From Jeotgalibacillus haloalkalitolerans (GTDB lineage: Bacteria; Bacillota; Bacilli; Bacillales; Jeotgalibacillaceae): 64,000 nt of DNA. Made by a program: the position numbers and the translations under genes. The notes under the pieces are model-generated. The model was given only the letters and a program-made list of their open reading frames with translations. It did not search any database and had not been told where the DNA came from. The stretch is taken from positions 1 through 64,000 of the forward strand of contig NZ_JAXQNN010000007.1 of NCBI RefSeq assembly GCF_034427455.1. The letters are read 5' to 3'. Shown here one piece after another: positions 59,624 to 64,000 of the stretch; position 1 is the first letter of the stretch, and the number at the start of each line of letters is the position of its first letter.

Positions 59624-59845
59624 CTATGTTTCGACAATTGGAATTAAATTCCCTTTAATTATCATATCATTGACCGTTACTTCGTTCAGTTGGTGGTGAA
59701 TGCTCTCAAGCACCTGGAACCACGCAAGGTAATTATCAAGATACTTGGTTGCCACACCGTTAAAACGCCGTATCCACTCTTTCAGTCTACTATGATAACT
59801 GTTGACTTTTTGGATATGATAAAGCCGGACCATTCCGTCTGACTT
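59624..59845 (-). pseudogene. C-terminal fragment of an IS transposase (IS1595-like)
   Basis: [19 protein letters not shown] then [20 protein letters not shown] and [13 protein letters not shown] resemble the C-terminal DDE segment of ISXO2/IS1595-type transposases. A stop codon lies in frame just upstream and no N-terminal or catalytic Asp part is seen, so the element is dead. Family assignment is from memory of motifs. Confidence 0.6.
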
Positions 59846-59989
59846 GAACTAGTAAGTGGTCATTTCTTTGTCAGCAGTGTAGGTTCTGAACTACATTTTG
59901 AGATGAAAGTTTTTGGCCAATCACTTTGTCTAATTGGTCTTTTTTATTCTGCCTACACCGAGGAAGCTCAAGCGCCCGGCTGAAACGAC

Positions 59990-60021
59990 TAAAAGAGGCT
60001 GGAACTCTGTCCCAGCCTCTC
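59990..60021 (-). terminator. Terminator of the amino-acid symporter gene
   Basis: AGAGGCTGG and CCAGCCTCT arms; T-rich on the minus-strand downstream side. Confidence 0.85.
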
Positions 60022-60025
60022 TAAA

Positions 60026-61453
60026 TCATGATACTTTCTCTTCTTTTTCCTTCTCATACGTCTCGTGAACCTCATCCCAGCAATCAGCATTCTTAATGCC
60101 GAGAGATTTCGGTTTAAAAACAGGATCAAGCCCTTTTAATCGCTGTGCTTCGTAATCTTTTAATACCTTGATCGCGATACCGCTCAGTAACACAATACCG
60201 ATGATATTAATCAGCGTCATCAATGCCATAAATACGTCAGCCATGCTCCACACCATTCCAAGACTTGCATACGAACCGAACATGACAAGACCCATTGTCA
60301 ACACGCGGTAAATATTAAGGGCGGTTTTGTTCTTTCTGATAAATTCAAGGTTTGTCTCACCATAATAATAACTGCCGACAATTGAACTGAACGCAAACAT
60401 AAAGATCGCCAGGGCAATAAAGATACCTGCCCAGTCACCAACCTGTGCACTTAGCGAGCTCTGCAGCAGTTCAATTCCTTCAAGTCCACTGGCCTGGTAA
60501 TCGGTATTGACTAAAATGATAAACGCAGTCGCAGAACATACGATTAACGTATCAACATACACGCCAAGTGTCTGAATAAAGCCCTGTTTAGCAGGGTGAC
60601 TGACATTTGCAGTTGCTGCCGCGTTAGGCGCACTACCCATACCAGCTTCATTTGAAAATAGTCCGCGTCTCACACCCTGCATGATTGCAGCACCAATACC
60701 GCCGCCAAGTGCCTGTTCAAATCCAAACGCACTGCTGATAATCGTCGAGAAAACAGCAGGAATCTGTGAGAAATTCATCACAATAACCACAAGTGCGATG
60801 ACGATATATAGTACAGCCATAATCGGTACGATCACACTTGAAAAGCTTGCAATCCGGTGGACACCGCCGAAAATAATCAGTCCTGTCAGAAGTGTAACAA
60901 TCCCACCGACAATCAGACGGTCAACACCAAACGCACTCTCAAATGCTAATGAAATCGTATTACTCTGAACTGAATTGAATATGAGACCGAATGTAATCGC
61001 AATCAGCACGGCAAATACTATGCCAAGCCACCTTTTATTCAGCCCGCGTTCGATATAGTAAGCTGGTCCTCCGCGATAAGCACTGCCGTCTCTGACTTTA
61101 TACACTTGTGCCAGCGTGCTCTCAATGAAGCTCGTCGCACCTCCGAGAAGTGCCACGATCCACATCCAAAACACTGCGCCAGGTCCGCCAATGACAATGG
61201 CCACTGCCACACCGGCGAGATTTCCTGTACCGATTCGTGTTGCAGCTCCGATAGAAAACGATTTGAAGGAGCTGATACTCTTCATTCCATTTGGCACTAC
61301 CGATTTATCACCAAGCACTTTCACCATTTCTTTTAAATACCTGAACTGCACAAAACGGGTTGCAACTGTGAAGTAAACACCGGCTCCAAGTAATACAGCA
61401 ATTAAAACGTAAGTCCATAAAATATTGTTGACTGAATCAATGATTCCCTGCAT
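60026..61453 (-). CDS. Alanine/glycine:sodium symporter (AgcS family)
   Basis: 475-aa membrane protein with about 11 segments; imports alanine or glycine with Na+. RIGTGNLAGVAVAIVIGGPGAVFWMWI near 75-100, FSNEAGMGSAPNAAATANVSHPAKQG near 280-305 and GIIGSYYYGETN-type segment are hallmarks. I chose the ATG at 61453 (MQGIIDSVNN), with GGGGTGG upstream; the open frame extends 60 nt further. Confidence 0.93.
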   Translation of the reverse strand: MQGIIDSVNNILWTYVLIAVLLGAGVYFTVATRFVQFRYLKEMVKVLGDKSVVPNGMKSISSFKSFSIGAATRIGTGNLAGVAVAIVIGGPGAVFWMWIVALLGGATSFIESTLAQVYKVRDGSAYRGGPAYYIERGLNKRWLGIVFAVLIAITFGLIFNSVQSNTISLAFESAFGVDRLIVGGIVTLLTGLIIFGGVHRIASFSSVIVPIMAVLYIVIALVVIVMNFSQIPAVFSTIISSAFGFEQALGGGIGAAIMQGVRRGLFSNEAGMGSAPNAAATANVSHPAKQGFIQTLGVYVDTLIVCSATAFIILVNTDYQASGLEGIELLQSSLSAQVGDWAGIFIALAIFMFAFSSIVGSYYYGETNLEFIRKNKTALNIYRVLTMGLVMFGSYASLGMVWSMADVFMALMTLINIIGIVLLSGIAIKVLKDYEAQRLKGLDPVFKPKSLGIKNADCWDEVHETYEKEKEEKVS

Positions 61454-61755
61454 GATAACCACCCCATAATAATTTAATGTTCTGAATGTTGTATAATATA
61501 TACGAATATTCATTGTTTGTAAACTGTGATATATATTTAAAACGTTGATATAACAAGATCACGTGAGGTTTTTGTGGTAATTATTTGAAATGAATATACA
61601 TAATATGAATATTCATTCCCAATGAAAAAACAGGTAAATGCTTTTACTTTAGTAAATATATGCGTTGCTGCGATAAAGTGATTACCATTAGAGTATCGAA
61701 ATAATTTTTTTAGAGATTTGATAAAATTTTTTTGAAAAAAAGAGGTAAAAATATA

Positions 61756-61793
61756 AAAAAGGCGCAAATTGCACAATGCAATTTGCACCTGTC
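61756..61793 (-). terminator. Terminator of the extended SDR gene
   Basis: GGCGCAAATTGCA and TGCAATTTGCACC arms; in the minus direction followed by T6 and AT-rich sequence. Confidence 0.85.
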
Positions 61794-61799
61794 GGGGCC

Positions 61800-62834
61800 T
61801 TATTCAAAATATGTTCTGATAAGCATTTGATACTGATCGTCTGTTAACGTAAAAGCAGGATAACCGGCAGCTTCAATTAAAGCCTTAGTATTGTCATCCT
61901 TAAAGACAACCGAACGTGAAAGGTAGGAGTGGAACACACTCATTGGCGCATTAATGACAGCATCATCCTCAGACAGGTCTATCGCATCAGCTGTTACAGC
62001 CAGATTGTCCACACCGCTTTGTTCTTTGATCCATTTCATCACAGTGGCATTGTCGGGGGAATTGTTATTTGAAATATGATAAATATGATCAGGCTTGGCA
62101 TGCTCAGCAGCAGCTGTCAGGACATCGACTACATAATTGACCGGCACCACATTATTTGAAGCCTCAGGATCACACAATAGCTTAATGATTCTGTTCTGAT
62201 CGACACGCCCGCGGTTAATCAGCTTTTTCAGCAGTGCAACAGCCTTCAGCAGACCATATAATGCAAAAGTGGTGTCAGCTTCTCCGGTTCTGGTATCACC
62301 CACAATAATGGAAGGCCTGAAGATACTCACCTTCATCTCATTCCGTTTTTCCCACACGAGGTGTTCAGCATGATTTTTGCTTTCTTCATAATCATTTACA
62401 AAGCGTCGGTCCTTTGAATGAATCTCTTCATCTGCAAAGTCATCTAATCCTGCTGTATAAGCGGTACTCACATGATAAAAAGAAGGAATCTGCAGCTTCT
62501 CAGCCAGTTCAAGTGCATGTGTTGTTCCGTCTACATTTGCCAGGAAAGTTTTCTCACGGTCTTTGGGATCAAACGATAGGAATGCTGCGGTATGATAGAG
62601 TATATCGATTTTTTCTCTGAGTGATTCAGACTCATGAATACCAAAATCAGTCTCCGTAATGTCTCCTGCGACCGGGTGAATTCTATTTGCCTGCTCAGGA
62701 GAGAGTTGATTGATGAATTGATTGATTTTCTGTTCGTTTCGGAAAACAGGATAAAGCGTATGTCCTTTATCTAAAAGTGAAAGCATCAGCTTTGAGCCAA
62801 CAAAGCCGGTTGCTCCGGTTATCATAATGTTCAT
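61800..62834 (-). CDS. Extended short-chain dehydrogenase/reductase (NAD-dependent epimerase-like)
   Basis: 344 aa Rossmann protein. ITGATGFVGSKL (GxxGxxG) at residue 6-17, catalytic YEESK (YxxxK in NDYEESKNHAEHL near 148-152) and the upstream Ser-Thr-Ala-Tyr segment HVSTAYTAG (near 118). It resembles thioester-reductase or male-sterility type NAD_binding_4 proteins (FRPSIIVGDTRTGEAD). Substrate unknown. GGAGATC before the ATG. Confidence 0.85.
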   Translation of the reverse strand: MNIMITGATGFVGSKLMLSLLDKGHTLYPVFRNEQKINQFINQLSPEQANRIHPVAGDITETDFGIHESESLREKIDILYHTAAFLSFDPKDREKTFLANVDGTTHALELAEKLQIPSFYHVSTAYTAGLDDFADEEIHSKDRRFVNDYEESKNHAEHLVWEKRNEMKVSIFRPSIIVGDTRTGEADTTFALYGLLKAVALLKKLINRGRVDQNRIIKLLCDPEASNNVVPVNYVVDVLTAAAEHAKPDHIYHISNNNSPDNATVMKWIKEQSGVDNLAVTADAIDLSEDDAVINAPMSVFHSYLSRSVVFKDDNTKALIEAAGYPAFTLTDDQYQMLIRTYFE

Positions 62835-62921
62835 AGTGATCTCCTTTGGAAAAGCATTCAGTTTTTATTATATCAAAAGAGGAGAGGTGTGTTGAAGTTT
62901 GAGCTAAAAGGCTAATTACTC

Positions 62922-62952
62922 AAAAAAAGAGCCGCCCAAAAGGACGGCTCTG
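62922..62952 (-). terminator. Terminator of the RND transporter gene
   Basis: GAGCCG and CGGCTC arms extended by CC/GG (GCCGCCC...AGGACGGC), with a T7 run in the minus direction. Confidence 0.82.
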
Positions 62953-62959
62953 CATGTTA

Positions 62960-64000
62960 TTAATATTGACCGCTCTTCTTAAGCTCTTTTCCCTTACGTC
63001 TGAAACGCAGGAACACAAGATAAAGCATCGGTACAATAATCAGTGTCAGTAACGTTGAGAATGCAATTCCGGCAATGATCGTAATCGCCAGTGGCGTAAA
63101 TAATGCATCACCGCTGACTGCAACTGGAATCAGCGCTACGATCGATGTTACGGCAGTCAGTATAATTGGACGGATTCTTACGCGTCCTGCTTCAATTACC
63201 GCATCATACACCTTCATCCCATTGGCTACACCCTGCTCGATAAAATCAATTAACACAACAGAGTTTCTCACTACGATACCGGTCAGTGATACCATACCCA
63301 TCACGGCAAGGAAACTGATTGGTGTCTGTGTTACAAACAGTCCGAGTATCGCGCCTGCAATCGCCAGATACACAGCTGTCAGTACAAGGAATGGGAGTGA
63401 CAGTGAGTTAAACTGGAATGCGATCAGCAGGTAGACAAGGAAAATAACGATTGTAAACAGTAAGATAATCTCAGAGAAGAAATCATCCTGTGCTTCGTTT
63501 TCACCGCCTATTGTCAGTGAATAATCATCACCCAGTGAAGAGCGGATATCTTCTACAATATCAGTTGTTTGTGCTTCAAGATCCTCGACTTCCCCAGGGA
63601 ATGCGCGAATCGTAATTGCGCGTTCACCGTCTTCATGCTGGATCCGCTGAAGCTGGGACGTTTCCTCAGCTGTAATGAGATCAGAGAGCGGGATCAGCTG
63701 AGGAGGACCTTCCTGCTGAGATGCTGCAGGCACTTCAATCTCATCAAGCGGAATCTCCTGACCTTCCTCAACAGGATCCACGAGCAGCTTCATATCACGC
63801 TCAGTCACCCCATCGTCAAATGAAGCCATCGGAATGCCTTCTGTTACAAGTCTGATCTGCTGGCTGATCGCCTGAATGCTGATATCATTTTCTTCTAGTG
63901 CCCCGCGATCCGGCACATATGAAATCACCGGTTCTTCTTCACCAATATTATCAAGTACAAGGTCTACACCAAGATCTTCAATCTGCGTCATGACTTCATC
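62960..64000 (-). CDS. RND-family efflux/export transporter, C-terminal part (partial)
   Basis: The last 347 codons of an AcrB-like proton-driven transporter; the N-terminal part lies beyond the window. It shows the second periplasmic-type domain then five TM segments starting FFSEIILLFTIVIFLVYLLIAFQFNSL, with MVSLTGIVVRNSVVLIDFIEQG and RVRIRPIILTAVTSIVALIPVA, hallmarks of the HAE1/SwrC group. SwrC-type proteins in bacilli give surfactin resistance. The frame is open to the window edge. Confidence 0.92.
   Translation of the reverse strand, partial: DEVMTQIEDLGVDLVLDNIGEEEPVISYVPDRGALEENDISIQAISQQIRLVTEGIPMASFDDGVTERDMKLLVDPVEEGQEIPLDEIEVPAASQQEGPPQLIPLSDLITAEETSQLQRIQHEDGERAITIRAFPGEVEDLEAQTTDIVEDIRSSLGDDYSLTIGGENEAQDDFFSEIILLFTIVIFLVYLLIAFQFNSLSLPFLVLTAVYLAIAGAILGLFVTQTPISFLAVMGMVSLTGIVVRNSVVLIDFIEQGVANGMKVYDAVIEAGRVRIRPIILTAVTSIVALIPVAVSGDALFTPLAITIIAGIAFSTLLTLIIVPMLYLVFLRFRRKGKELKKSGQY

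Noticed and set aside
61537-61788. 83-codon minus-strand frame between the symporter and SDR genes
   Set aside because: Low-complexity AT-rich sequence without a ribosome-binding site; it overlaps the SDR terminator.

Overview
The window is a 64 kb piece of a low-to-moderate-GC Gram-positive chromosome of the order Bacillales. The order of genes closely follows Bacillus subtilis: his operon - yvcD-like TPR gene - trxB - yvcI - rapZ - yvcK - whiA - crh - clpP - cggR - gapA - pgk - tpi - gpmI - eno - secG - yvaK-like esterase - rnr - smpB - ssrA. CtsR, CggR and BirA type operators and a CwlJ-like germination hydrolase support a spore-forming relative. The 130-bp GC-rich intergenic repeats and overall flavour suggest Planococcaceae/Caryophanaceae (for example Jeotgalibacillus), but that is inference.

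Layout: 1-2.3 kb, a bioY biotin transporter (minus strand) under a BirA-type operator and a SurA_N lipoprotein; 2.3-9.6 kb, hisZGDBHAFI; 9.8-16.6 kb, TPR protein, trxB and the nudix-rapZ-yvcK-whiA-crh cluster; 17.1-18.6 kb, clpP with a CtsR box, tRNA-Arg(CCG) and a glutaredoxin-like gene; 18.7-26.2 kb, cggR and the glycolytic genes to enolase; 26.4-33.6 kb, cwlJ-like gene, DUF1540 peptide, an ABC-2 exporter, secG, esterase, rnr, smpB; 33.7-34.1 kb, ssrA (tmRNA).

From 34.09 to 48.84 kb lies an AT-rich mobile island inserted at the 3' end of ssrA and bounded by 107-bp direct repeats (one mismatch). It carries a frameshifted tyrosine integrase, an unrecognised 357-aa protein, a candidate structured RNA, a secreted protein, a RES-domain gene (frameshifted) with a 597-aa partner, an HExxH protein, a MerR-HTH/Mrr-nuclease fusion with an XRE regulator, a serine recombinase translationally coupled to a second, Cys-rich RES protein, and decayed remnants. 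The cargo looks like toxin/defence material.

After the island: arsR-arsD-arsA-HesB-like-CoA-disulfide-reductase/rhodanese arsenic cluster with two ArsR-type palindromes but no arsenite permease in the window (49.5-54.1 kb); PilZ protein; EamA transporter; YjbQ; ilvD; DsbA-like protein; HIT protein; an IS fragment; AgcS-type amino-acid:sodium symporter; an extended SDR; and the C-terminal part of an RND transporter running off the end.

Two intergenic repeat classes stand out. One is a family of about nine 125-135 bp GC-rich palindromic elements. The other is a set of short-motif arrays with a strict 21 (occasionally 22) bp period, about two turns of B-DNA, found at five loci with two different core motifs. 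The second class is the most intriguing unexplained structure in the host part; the RES/zincin/Mrr cargo and the candidate RNA are the most intriguing in the island.
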